From NCBI GenBank assembly GCA_916610825.1, contig OU744447.1, forward strand, positions 15,545,751 to 15,609,750: DNA of 64,000 nucleotides. Reading direction: 5' to 3'. This DNA comes from Haliclystus octoradiatus (Eukaryota > Cnidaria > Staurozoa > Stauromedusae > Haliclystidae). Both the position numbers and the translations under genes were made by a program. Position 1 is the stretch's first letter. Each line of letters begins with the position of its first letter. The notes under the pieces are model-generated. The model worked only from the letters and a program-made list of their open reading frames with translations, had not been told where the DNA came from and searched no databases. Shown here in pieces: positions 1 through 12,700 of the stretch.

Positions 1-419
1 TGTTTGCTTGATTTGCTTTTTGACTCAATTATGGATTAGTTATTAGATTGGATTAGAAATTGTTATAGAGCACTGAAGCTGCTTAAATATCGCCAATTCA
101 TATTGCAAACGCTGTAAAGCTGCGTTTATGACTGGATTTATTATTAATATCTATTGACATTGTCAAATTACATCAGATTTGCTAAATTAAATTTCATTCT
201 TTGTATCACAAATTTGAAAATTCTAACTTGTGTGTCTATTGAGAGCCTCAATGTACCATAGATGCATAATTACTTCTATATGTCTCAGATCTATATACAA
301 ATATTAATGTTGTAAACGACTATAGCTATTTGCCAGCCAATTTTTTATTGACGAATAAAACCTACATATGTAAACATTCACTTATATAACGCTTAATTGA
401 TATGTTCCATTTATTTTAG
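1..419. other. Upstream intron of the giant gene (no exon seen)
   Basis: AT-rich sequence ending in a pyrimidine-rich stretch and AG at 418-419, the acceptor of the first visible exon. I see no open frame or domain here. Because the next exon starts in phase 1, at least one coding exon must lie to the left of the window. Confidence 0.6.
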
Positions 420-740
420 GTTCTATCCGCTCATCTTCCTCGAAATCAGATTCCTCCTCGTCATGCCGTGGCAGTCTAACTATCTTAGATGCAGATTTAA
501 GACTTGGTTTAAAATCTGGTCACCTTGTCAAACATGGCCGGGTTAGAGATATGACCAAATGCAAATCATTATGTTGTAAGAATGATAATTGTGATGTGGT
601 TTACATGAAAGATTATTATTGTTATTCTATTGACTGCTTCAGTGAAGACTATTGTCAATGGATTTCTGTAAAGGATCCTAACGCTGATATCAAGATTTCG
701 TATGTTGTTAGAGAAAAGACTTTTGCTGGTTTTGAAAAAG
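420..740 (+). CDS. Giant gene exon a: MANEC domain 1
   Basis: Phase 1-1 exon of 107 codons with a Ser-rich lead, then MANEC domain 1. It shows the [13 protein letters not shown] core, a YYCYSIDC segment and a final Cys in EDYCQW. The acceptor is TTTTAG and the donor is GTATGG. The methionine inside the open frame at 551 is internal and is not a start, since the open frame and half of the domain lie before it. Confidence 0.85.
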
Positions 741-3700
741 GTATGGGTAATTTACTATCGTTTATCATACAAGACCAGGAACACTGAAGTGCTGGATGAC
801 CTTTCCAATATGTTGTAGCTTCTATGGGGTATACATGTATTAAAATGTATTACTGAGTATCAAATTCTATATGAAGCATATGGATATTTAGCTCTTCCTT
901 ACAAATTTGATCTATTGATTGAAACTAATAGAAGTGGAAGAGTTGAAAGTTCATTAAAATTCCATTTATTCAAATATCAGAACAAAAAGATCTTTAGAAT
1001 TTTAAACAATACAGCAGAAATGCAAAAAATTATGATAATTTGGATTTATATTTAGATGGATTGGGCTTTCATCGATGCTACACTGATACGGTACCATATT
1101 TTTTTCTTACTTTCATACAAATTTGGTCTCTCCTCGAGTAAATGCCCGATTATTATAGTAGCAGCCACGACCGTAACTACCTGCTCCTGACTGGGCATTT
1201 CTAATTTTGCCCGTACAACATGGGCGTGTCCAGGCTTATGCTCGACTTCGAATTGATGATATGGATCTCAGCTCCCCTGTGAATGATAGTTTTATTGTAA
1301 AACTTACTTGTGATACTGAAGTAGATGATGATGGTAATGATAATGAAGCGGTAGCGTAAAGAATCCATTATTTGAAATATAATGTAATTATCCATCTTGT
1401 TCAGAGAATGAGGAAATTAGAATTATATTATGGTATATATATAGGATGAATTACCATAGTTTATATAGAGTTGTATATTAAAAGTGATTCTGGGCAGAAA
1501 GGCGTGAGACAACTTTCAAAAATAGTAGTTACGAGAGTGCCACTGTTAGGAAAATGCACTGACTCACAAGAAATGGAAAGTATCACATGTGCAAAATTGC
1601 AAAATGCGTGAATAAATCTTTCAAAACTCAAATATTGCAGCATCAAAATTTGAATTTTTATAGAATTTGACAAACCACAAGTTCCACAGATTTGATACCA
1701 TCATTGAAAAAATTCACAAGTCATCTTGAATTACCCCTTATTCTTATATTGAATAAGCCTCTTCGGAGTTTAAAAGTTCTTTTGTTCTAAGGTGGATAAA
1801 CAAATTCAGAAGAATTATCTCGCGTTTTTTCCCTGGGGACTGGTATTAACAATGAGTAATATGAAATCGACAAGTAACTCCGAAGAGGCTACAAAATATT
1901 TTCCGAGCTACAAACCTACAATGCAGTCAGGATGGCTGGAGCCATTACTGATACTCTATACTGATCTCGATGTCATTCCTGTGAAAAAGCAATTTAATAC
2001 TGTTCTCAGGAGTCAGGTCATGTATGCTTATCAGGTCCATACGGGGACGTACGGGAACTTGCCATTTTTAAAGGGTGCCTATTCCAGATTCTTGTGAAAT
2101 TTTACGGTTTCAATTTAAGAGACTTTCAAAATGTTAGAACTTTTCCTTTGTTTTGCTCGTTAAAACATGAAATTTTAGGGTCTTCATTCTCATTTGCTGT
2201 GAAATTTTACAGGTTTCCTTTATTTTTGAAAATGGCACACCCTCGTCAAAAATTACTTAAGTACCACCCCTCCCCCCCCCCCGACCCCGGATATCAGGTA
2301 TTTCTGACTTGATGATGATGATATGATGTAATTTTATATTTATTATTTGCAGATGATGAAAAGCAGCTGTATGACACGGGAAAGCCGAAAGCAAAACATC
2401 AAATCAAAAAGCAAAGCAAGCATCAAACGAAAGCACACCATAAAAAAAACAAAGAAGCTAATTTTGATGCTTTAGGAGATGCAATTGAGCAGGATTCAAA
2501 TCTTGTTATAGATGAAGAAACAAACCGAACAAGAGAAATGTTAAATGAATACCACAAAATAAGAAAAGCAGAGAACATCCCTGAAAAACCCAAACCTATT
2601 ACATCGTCCTATGGAGAAAATAGAACATTCTCTAATGAGTATGTTGATGATTCAGAAACACAGAGTGTGTTTGACAATGTTTTAAAATCCTTTCAAAAAC
2701 ACAACAAAAAGCAAAACATTACAATCGATTCTGCCAAAGAACAAGATAATAAATTCGATGATGCTATGTATCAGAACTCTAATATGCAAACAAAAACATC
2801 GTCTGATGTGCCAAAGAAAGATATAAATATAATCGATAATCGATTTTCAAGTAAATATAATACTACACCAACCCAATCTGTCGATTATCTCACAGATGTT
2901 ACAAATAGCGAAAATCATAAAAAAATTGAATTTGAATCCGGTCTGTTGAATGGACCTCAGCTAGAAATATCAGGAAGAGGTCAAGCAACAGAACGGCCAG
3001 AAGGGCAAAACAAATCTTCAAATCAATCCTTTTTAGGTCTAAATGACAGTGCTATACTTGATGGGTTTGAGAAAAAGGAAGAACTAAGTGACAGTCCAAA
3101 CCTTGGTAAGTTTATTATATGTATAGAATTCGTAAATAAGGAGTTGTATTTCTTCAGTAATTTGTGAATATCATTTGAATTTTGCACATCAAATAAATAA
3201 AGAAAAGTGAAAGTAGAAAGTTGAAAGATTAAAGTCTAGTAATCTAGTACTTTTCTATTGTTTTGTGTTTTCAAATGCTATCCCAGTTCATCATTCAAAT
3301 GATGTAGCATAAGTTCCATTTTGGTTTCTTCGTAATTTTCTATATTTTTCTATTTGTTGACAGTAATTGAGTTAAATGACATGACAACAAACAGACACGC
3401 TGACATGACAGGAAATCATCAACAGACAACACAATCGAACACAGCGAACGAATATAATACCACTCAAACGGTTAAACACGATACAAACAAACATTTTAGC
3501 AGCAGTTACCCCCAAAGATATGTTAACAAAATGCACAATGATAACACACCTGCCTTACCGGAAAGTAAATATCCCATACAAAAGCAAGTAATGGATTTAG
3601 CAAGAACACCTACAGAAAATATCACAAATACCATAAATCAGCAGTATAGTATGCATGAGCAACATCAATCAGTACGTTATGACCAACATAGACCTAACAT

Positions 3701-6700
3701 GTCAGAGTTGATTAGAGGAGACGGAGTATCTTCTGCGCTGAGTGAAAATGCTCTGAAAGAGGCTGTGGATGAATTATATGCAAATCTATCATCATCAGCT
3801 AAAGGGAGAAAATATTTACAAAATTATGCAAATTTAACAAAGTTTTCCAAGCAACTTCATCTCAACTTGACAGCCGCTTCTTATTCAAACAATGGGAGCA
3901 CCATAAAACCATTCAATACTGTAGAATCTCAACAGGAATATCAAACAACTCGTCTGCTAGCTCCGAAAATTATCAATCTAGCAACATATCAAGAAAACAG
4001 TACACATAATGCTGAAACAGAAATTCATGCTAGATCGATTTTAAATCAACTCCAAGTTATTGCTTCAAGAACTTTGCAAGATATTCCAAGAAAGCAGATT
4101 GGGAAAAATAAAAATGATTTCTTACATTTAAATGGCAATATCTCAGAAGAGATCACTGGATCCAGTCAAGCTATGCACTGGTCCAAAGCACGAAGAGATC
4201 ACATGAGTAAGATGATGTTATTAATTGGATTAGCTGCCCTTGAAACTGCAAAGGAAGTTGCGAAAGAAACTAATAAACGAAAGCAACGTTTACGTAACTA
4301 CTTCAAGAAGTTGCATGCTAAGAAGCAAACTATTGATCTATTGCTAAAAGCAATTAACATTGAAAAAAATTCAAAGACAACCAAAGACTTGAATAAATTT
4401 GGAAAAACTGCAATTGATGTAGCTAACAATTTAGTATCACTAGGAAATCCAAAGTCTAAGCATGCTTACGGCACTGTACAAGTAGATGGAGTCAACCCGT
4501 CTCCTATAATAGAAGATGATTATGCAGCTCACCTACTGAGAGCCCAACAATTACAGAACCCAACAATGAAAAGAATACCTCTATGTACACATGGTCATAT
4601 TCATGTAGGCGCATCACCAAGATATGGTCGACATTCTGGTAAAATGATTCTTTATAAAAACGTTCAATCAATATCCAAATGTGTAAAGTTTTGTTGCTCG
4701 CTACCATCTTGCGACATGGCATTCTTAATCAGAGATAAATGCTATGCCATTATTTGCAAGAATGCTATTGCTTGTCAACTTGTTAAATATTCTGGAAAAA
4801 GTAAAACCCAAGTAGCCCGCATGTTTAGAAGCGGTTTGAATCAAAAGGAACACGAAAATTCCTCTGGACATAAACCACAACTTCATCATAAGAAAGTAAC
4901 AACATCACCTCAACTCAAAAATCTATCTTTAGAATCAACCCTCGAAATGTTGAGACCAGTATCAAACCATAACCATGATGATCGTAAAGCTATTGACCAC
5001 ACAAGGCATGCTAATTCTAGAAGCTCATGGTTTCATAATAAGACACAAAATTCAAACAGATTTTCAGATACTGCAATCACAAGTAATGCAGAACAGGATA
5101 TTGAAGAAATAAAGAATCAAACTATACAATTCCATTCAAAATATGTCAATAGTAGCTCAACAAGAAAAAGTAAAAGCAATTTGAATCAAATTGCAAGAAT
5201 TCTAGGAAATTTAACTGCTTCTATTGAGAATACAAGACCAGGCCAAAATCAAACTGAGAATCGCAATGCATCAACCAATCAAAGTCAAGCATTATACCCT
5301 ATTAAACATGTTATAACAAATGTCAATTTAAAAAATGCAAGTTGCCACAGTACAACCCCTATCAGGAATGTAGTGCTTATTGGTGGCTTGAATGCAGGAA
5401 ACTTCAAAGTTATTGAATCAGGCAGATATAATTTCATCAAATGCATCTATTCATGCTGCCAAAGTAATAATTGCAGCCTTGCATATATGGTGAATGGTAA
5501 ATGCTACAATGTGCATTGTAAAGATAAACGATCGTGTATGTATAGCCGTATCCATGTTCCTGGTTATTCAGTTTCATTAGCCTATGTAAAGAATGTAACA
5601 AAATCTGAAAGCATCAACAGGGAGTATAATCAAACCGTATTTCAAAACAAAACAAACACAAATGAAACACACATGGATACATTGTCTCCTCTAAAAGTAT
5701 TAAATGATCTCAAGTTACTTTATCAAATATCCCAAGGACAAATAGGACACAAAGGCATTAATGTGTATAAGGATACCAAAGAATCTGTCTTACAAGAAGG
5801 ATTCAAGGCAATTGATGCTGATGTTGATGTCTTATCTGCTAAAAATCGTTCATATACTAGCGGATTAAGTTCATTCCCCAATGAGACATTGTGGAATACT
5901 GGTATTGTTCAGAGCATCCTAGGGAATGATGAAGACACTGCGCAAAAAAGTGATTCACGTGCATTTGCTCCAACTCAGAACTCATTACTTCAAGAGCCCA
6001 AATCAATATCATCAGTACCTACTGCTAATAATCATAAAATGATCAGTTCTTTCTATGGAATAGACAACACACCTAAACCAAATGATGATAGCAAACATCA
6101 TGGGAAATATAAGGACATTCTTGACTCATTCTTTACCACCAATCAGCTATCTGCTAATCAAAAGTCTCCAATAATAGATGAAACTGATTTAGAAATTGTA
6201 AGTGATAAGAAAAGTGTTATGGGTAGTAGAAAGTCATCGATTCCTAAAGATACTTTAGGGAACCAAACGTCAGTTGCCAACAAAAGCAAAGACTATCCAA
6301 ATGCTAGAGCCAGAACAAAATCTTCTAAGCAAGTTGATGTGATCAATGATAGTGAAAATGTATCCAAACCTGAAAGAATCCTAGAGGAAAGTCACCAAAT
6401 AACTAACACTATTAAACATACTACTTCTATCATTTCCAATCCAAACAAATCAGTGTTTAAACAAAATATAAGTCAATTATTTCATAATAACAGCCATACA
6501 GCCGTACCCGTAAAGAGTATGAACCATAGCTTACACAAAAAGAAAGATGTTCATGATTTTGCTGTGTCACATCAAAATGTAAGTAAGAAACCCATAATTC
6601 ACCAAGATATATTTACATCGAACCGCATCCCTATGCAAGCAAAAACTACTGCAAGCCATAATAATGTAACACATTTATTGAGATCATCAAATGCAAATAA

Positions 6701-9700
6701 ATTTATCCATGATTTCATTGATCTATTTAAAGATGGTCATATGTATAAGAATGGCACATACTCCCACATAGAAAACCCTCTGAATGTCACAACAGATGAG
6801 CAAACTCTAGAAAACCACAATTCTTTTCCCCAGTTAAACTCTTCAATTAAAGCACCAGTCACTGTATCACAGCTAGCATATAGCATTCCTACTACCTCCT
6901 CTATGTTTTATAAAAACTCAATCAAGTCTGTCCACGCGACTAAGTCTACCCAAAAAAACATTGCCAAAGGTGTTCAGACTACTGCTGGAGTAACCAAGTC
7001 AAGCCCTTCAATTACCCCAATTAACAACTACAATTTATATACACAGAAACCTAGTTCAACTGTTAGAAAAATGAAAGATGTTATGAAAATCACTACTACA
7101 GAAGAAACAAGCCTATACCCAAGCTCTCGATCCAGTACTCCAAAAATCCTATTAGTAAAACCTACTATTTCAAGCTACAACATATCACAAGAATATTTAA
7201 CAAGAAAAGTATATGTTTCAAGCTCAAATCACAATCAATTTGGTCCAAAAGACAGCTCTAATTTGACCGAAAATATCGATGCCTCAAACCCTGATTCTAA
7301 GATATTTAATTCCAACGGCTTATCAAAGTCATCTGCGAAACTTTCATTGCAAGACAACGTTGAAGTTAAAGCAAAATATATGGTCAATATGAATTCATTT
7401 AACACAAATACTACAGTGAAAAGAAATCCTGCAAAGAAACAAAAGCTAAAGTCATTAGTTGATCCTACTAAAAAGATAATTAGTAAACCTTTGTTTAATT
7501 CTGTTATTAGATCGACGAGAAAACGGCCATACTGGCTTCCAAAGTCAAGCGATTCATCAAAATTTGCCTACATGGCTAATAATAATGACATTGATAATTT
7601 GATTGAAACAGATAATTCTAAAAAAATTACTATTGGCACTGATACTAATAACAAGAAAACAGCTGTGAAAGTCGGGACCTCTAAAAGCAAATCTAAACCT
7701 CTAAAAGCAAAAGCAACAGAGGATTCTTCTGAAATAAATAAAGCTTTCTATTTTGCAAAAAATATACAGCATTCTTTATTTTATCCTATTTTGGAACATA
7801 ACAGTCAGCTTTCTCAAAATCTACTAAAATCACAGCCTGATAAATATGTCGATAAACATATCTCTGTCATAAATGACGGTGATGATAGCTCTCAAATTAA
7901 TGATAATGCTGATGGTTCCATAAATTTGAATCTTACATTAGTCAAGGGACAAGTGAATCCCACAAACATGCCCATCCATTATCCTGAAATTGAAGTTAAA
8001 AATGTTACAGTTTCTTCTCGTTTACATCAGAATTCCACACAAGCTCCCACCGTAAACTTTGATCTTGATAAAAATGTTTCCATGGATTTTGAAAATTATT
8101 TTCAGAACAAACCTGAAGAAATTGATAATTTGGCGGCAAATAATGACATAATGAATATAAATAAAAGTGCATCTATATCATCAGATAGTATAAAGTTAGC
8201 AAATGCCTCAAATACCCACATGTCAAATACCACTTCAAGTGTTAACGATACAGAGTTTCTTACAAACATTGCAGCAATTTCGCAGAATCAAAACCAGCTT
8301 TTATCTACAACGACCTCAAGAATTGGAACACATTTTACTTCGCATTCCAAAAATATAATAAAATTTCACAACTCAACATCATTTGAAAAACTTACTCCAC
8401 AATTATCCAGTCAGCAGTCAGGCGCAAAAAGACAACACAAAACTACAAAAATTAAAGAGTCTAGTAAACAAAATGATTTTTTTAGTTTGTTAGAGGAAAT
8501 AAATAATCATCTTAACATCAAATCTAAAACAAAGACCAAGAAACCACTTGAAAAATTAAATCGAAAACAGCATAGGTATCCTTCAAGAATTGAAAAATTG
8601 AAAACCATCAAGCCATTGAAAAGTCCATATCATGATTATAAACCTACAAATAAATACCATCAAGAGAAGAAAATAGAGAAGATAGAGGAGACTGCAAAAG
8701 AGGCATTACAATTACTTGAAAGTGTCTACAAAAAGAAGAAGGCGCATTCTCATGAAAATGCCACCATTGATAGATCAGTGAATCTAGTAAAGAACACATC
8801 TACTCAAAATCAAAAACCAAATATGTTTAGTAACGTAAGCAAGTCTATCAAAATCATATCTATAAAAACACCAACCAATACTAACCAGACAACATTCTTG
8901 AAATTCAATGATACTCAAGAAATTATATCAAAGTCATCTAGCAACATAAATATGAGTACATATGGTGGAAATATAATTAACTATCAAAACACATCAAGAA
9001 CAATTACAGTAAAACCAAAATTCCAAGACCCCATAACTAATGAAACAAATGGAGATACTGAAGATGGAATCAACAACAGCAGTTTACAGTCATTGAATCT
9101 AACAAGAAAACCAACTGAAACTCAAGTAGATCGTTTCTTAAAATTATTCTATGGTAACGAATATAAAGACAAGCTACTACAGCATCCTGTTACTCCAACA
9201 CTAAAATCTTCAAAATTCCCAATTCTGTCACATGTAAATACAAGAAAAGAAAAGGAGGTAGAAAGCTATGATGCTAGAAAACCAACACTTTCCACACTTC
9301 AAAATGCCCCAACAGATAGGAATTTTCCTTCAAAGCTACATGATGCTGTAGCATATGGTAATCAGAATGATGTAGATTGGAAGGTCAACAATGTGAACGA
9401 ACCTGCCTCTCTTGATCCTGACCAATCAAGCGATGCATCAAATATGAACTCAATGACAGAAAATATCAACAATCAATTTCTAAAAAAGGCATTCCCAATT
9501 AGCCAGATTTACAATAAATTTCTTAACTTACCAAAGCACTACACCTATAAAAGTACTCCTTATAAGCCGTTACAATTACCAATGAATGTGCAGCAGCCAG
9601 GCAAATTAAAAGATTCATATTACACTACTTTTCAGTCGCAAGCAAGTCTGCAGCAGCCAGATAACTCAAACAATGTACCTTCAACTACTCCTTTACAATC

Positions 9701-12700
9701 CTCGGTCAATCCACAACAGCGTTATATGTCAACAAATAACATACGCTATACCCCCGTGAAATCATCAGTCAATCCACAGCAACCTTATGCATCAGCAGAT
9801 AATATTTACAGACCCTTACAATCGTCAACCAACCCATCGAATAATGTTCAACAATTATATCCTCCAATAGATAGTCCAACCATTTACCAAACAGCAATCC
9901 AACAGCCCTCGTACAGTGGATATCTTATAAAGAAACAACCTGCTTTCCAAATGGGAGATAAGAAAACAGAACTAAGTGAATCAGGCATAGCTCATCCTAT
10001 TATACCAGCTAAACTTGGGAACTGCACAGGTTTAACTTTAATTAAAAACAGAATGTTTCGTGATGGATCCTTAGCTGGAAACTATACTCCTATCCTTGGT
10101 GTTAAATCAATCAAGAGTTGCGCTCTTCGTTGTTGTCAACATTTTCAATGTAACTTTGCAGTCCTCCATCTTGGATTTTGCTACTCACTTCATTGCCCAT
10201 ATCCTGATTCTTGTAAAATGGAAAAAGTTGACAAATCTTCCACAAATCCATTGATTGTTAGAGTACGTATACCTCAGCATTTAGCATTATCTGCTGTTAG
10301 CAGTCCATTGAAGAATACAAGAAATAAAGATAATAGCAAAGAAAAATATAAGAAGGTAGAGGACAATGATGAACCAGCTCGTGTTGAAGGTTCAGGAGAA
10401 AATATACCCAGTACTAATGACGCAGATGCTGTACTTGAGCACTCTAAGGCTGTATCTAGAAAAGTACTGCGTCCACTTAGAAAGCAAGAAAGAAAGGCAA
10501 AATCAATGAAGTTAAGTGAAAATGTTGTAAAACAGATAAGTAATATTTTAGAGCTTACACAAAGTGTTGGTAAAGATGACAAACAACAGATGTTACCAAA
10601 GCCAACAAAGTCAGTGCGAGATCAAGAAATTAGAAAACACAAGCATGATAAAGATGTTGAATTGAGTACAACAGTAAGTAGCTTGACAACACACACCAGG
10701 AGTCAAGCACAGAAGAGAACACAACCTGTAACTGTCACACCATTACCATTTAAAGTGAAAACACCAACTAAACAAGCAAAAAAAGATAGGAGCACTGTGG
10801 CAGGTAATAAACCTACTTTTACGACCACAACAAAAAATTATACTTTTGTAGAAGATTTGAATGTGCATGATATTTTACTAAATTCAAAAGCTGTATCTAG
10901 TGGTGCAGTAAGACCTTTTAAACCACAAGAAAGTAAACAGCACAAGACACTTTTAGACTTTCTTTCACAAATTCTTCATCACAATGAAAGTAATCTAACA
11001 AATAATGAGAAATCAAAAAGTAAACCAACCAAAAGTATGATACTTGAAGATTCAAAACTATTTCCTGAAGAAAAAGGCATCCCTCATCAAAGCAAAGAAA
11101 ACAACCTCAACTTAACGAAAAACCTCGAGATTCCTGACCTCTTACTCCATTCCAAGGTCATCTCTGGCAAGGTTTTGCGGCCGTTTAAGCACACTGAAAG
11201 AAACGACCATGACAAAGAGTTAGATTTTCTGTCAAGTATAGAACTTGATAATCAAGGCAATAACACAAATGCCCCTACAAAAAGACTTAAAGATGATGTT
11301 ACAAGTCTTAATAAAAGTTCACTAGCACTTCATATTCATGACTTACTCTTGAAGGCTAAAGCAGTATCTGAAAAGGCTGTTAGACCTTTCAAAGAGAAAG
11401 AAAAAGAAAAGTACATGAAAGAACTCAAGTTCTTTTCAAATGTTTTGAAGCAAAGAAAAAACTTTGAAGAAAGTTTGAAAGAAAAGAGTTCTGAAAATCC
11501 CCAAACACACAGCTCAACATCCAGACCCCTTATATCAGGGCAGGGTGACAAGACACCTGATGCAAATAAAACATCAATAAAGAACAATGAAGAATCAAAT
11601 AATTCATCCATTATTGAAGCTCATGATCTTTTAATGCACTCAAAAGTAATTTCGCCAAACGTTTTGCGACCATTGAAATTTCTTGAACACGAACAACATG
11701 ATAAGCAAATGGAGTTTATATCTAAGATAATTGCAAAAAAGATCCAGACTTCTCCTGACGATAAGAATGAAACAACAACAGATTCTGAACAGAAAATTGC
11801 TTCTTTACAAATACAAAGCACTATGATGCCAATTGTTAGTCCAATAGCAAGACAAATTACCAAGAATGACAGCAAGGGGGATAATATAGAGCTACATGAC
11901 TTATTACTTCATGCTAAAGCAGTTTCATCTAATGTAATAAGACCTTTCCTACCTAATGAAAAGAAATTGCATGACAAGCAGCTCGATTTTCTCTCCAAAG
12001 CTATACAAGTCCAGAATAAAGATGATGCTAAACGTAAAACAAGTGACAAACCTACGAAGAAGCAAAACAAACATACTACTAAGCATCTGAAAACTAAAAA
12101 GAATAATACTACTCATAAACGAAAGACAGCGACAACTCCCAAAGAAAAATTCAAAACCACAAAATTGACAAGCAAAAAGCTAATATCTGATAGAGACAAG
12201 AAACTTATGACTAAACTCTCTGGTTTGATAAAAACATTAAATCTTACCAAAGAGGAAAGTATACCATTTCTGAAAAGTATGTTGAAAGTAAATAAATTAA
12301 AACAAACCCATAAGGATATGCTAATAGAAAAAATTTTAGAACAGAAGTTTGACAATAAAGACATTTCAGAAAAAGTTTCAGAAGCATCGACTACTTCAGA
12401 AGCTACCCCATATCCATTTAAAAGCACTTTGCAACCAACAACAATACCTACCAAAGCTACTAAAGCTAATCATAAGATCAAGACTACTAAAAAGTTGAAA
12501 ATAAAGCCTACAGATGATAAAGAAATCGATATGTTTGTAGTCAACAATCAAAATAATAAGACTCAATCATTAACACCTAGTTTTTCAAGTTATCAATTCG
12601 ATATGGCTGAAGTTGAGAAAGTAAAGCAGAAAGAGAAGCTTATAAATCCGTATTATATGCAACAACCAGAAGATATTCCTAATCATGAAAATAAAACCGC

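Noticed and set aside
551-787. 551 as the translation start of a separate 78-aa protein
   Set aside because: The MANEC domain begins before this Met, and the acceptor at 418-419 and donor at 741 show it is an internal exon.
1138-1200. Small inverted repeat AAATGCCC / GGGCATTT in the first intron
   Set aside because: The arms are only eight bases with a long loop, too weak to call an element or RNA structure.
1792-2312. Two overlapping plus-strand open frames in the first intron
   Set aside because: No family resemblance, no splice logic, and they overlap an inverted repeat and a C-tract. They look like chance frames in an intron.
10274-12454. Several minus-strand open frames of 84-113 codons opposite the giant exon
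   Set aside because: They are antisense shadows of the Lys/Ser-rich coding strand: Phe/Leu/Ser-rich translations with no domains and no splice support.
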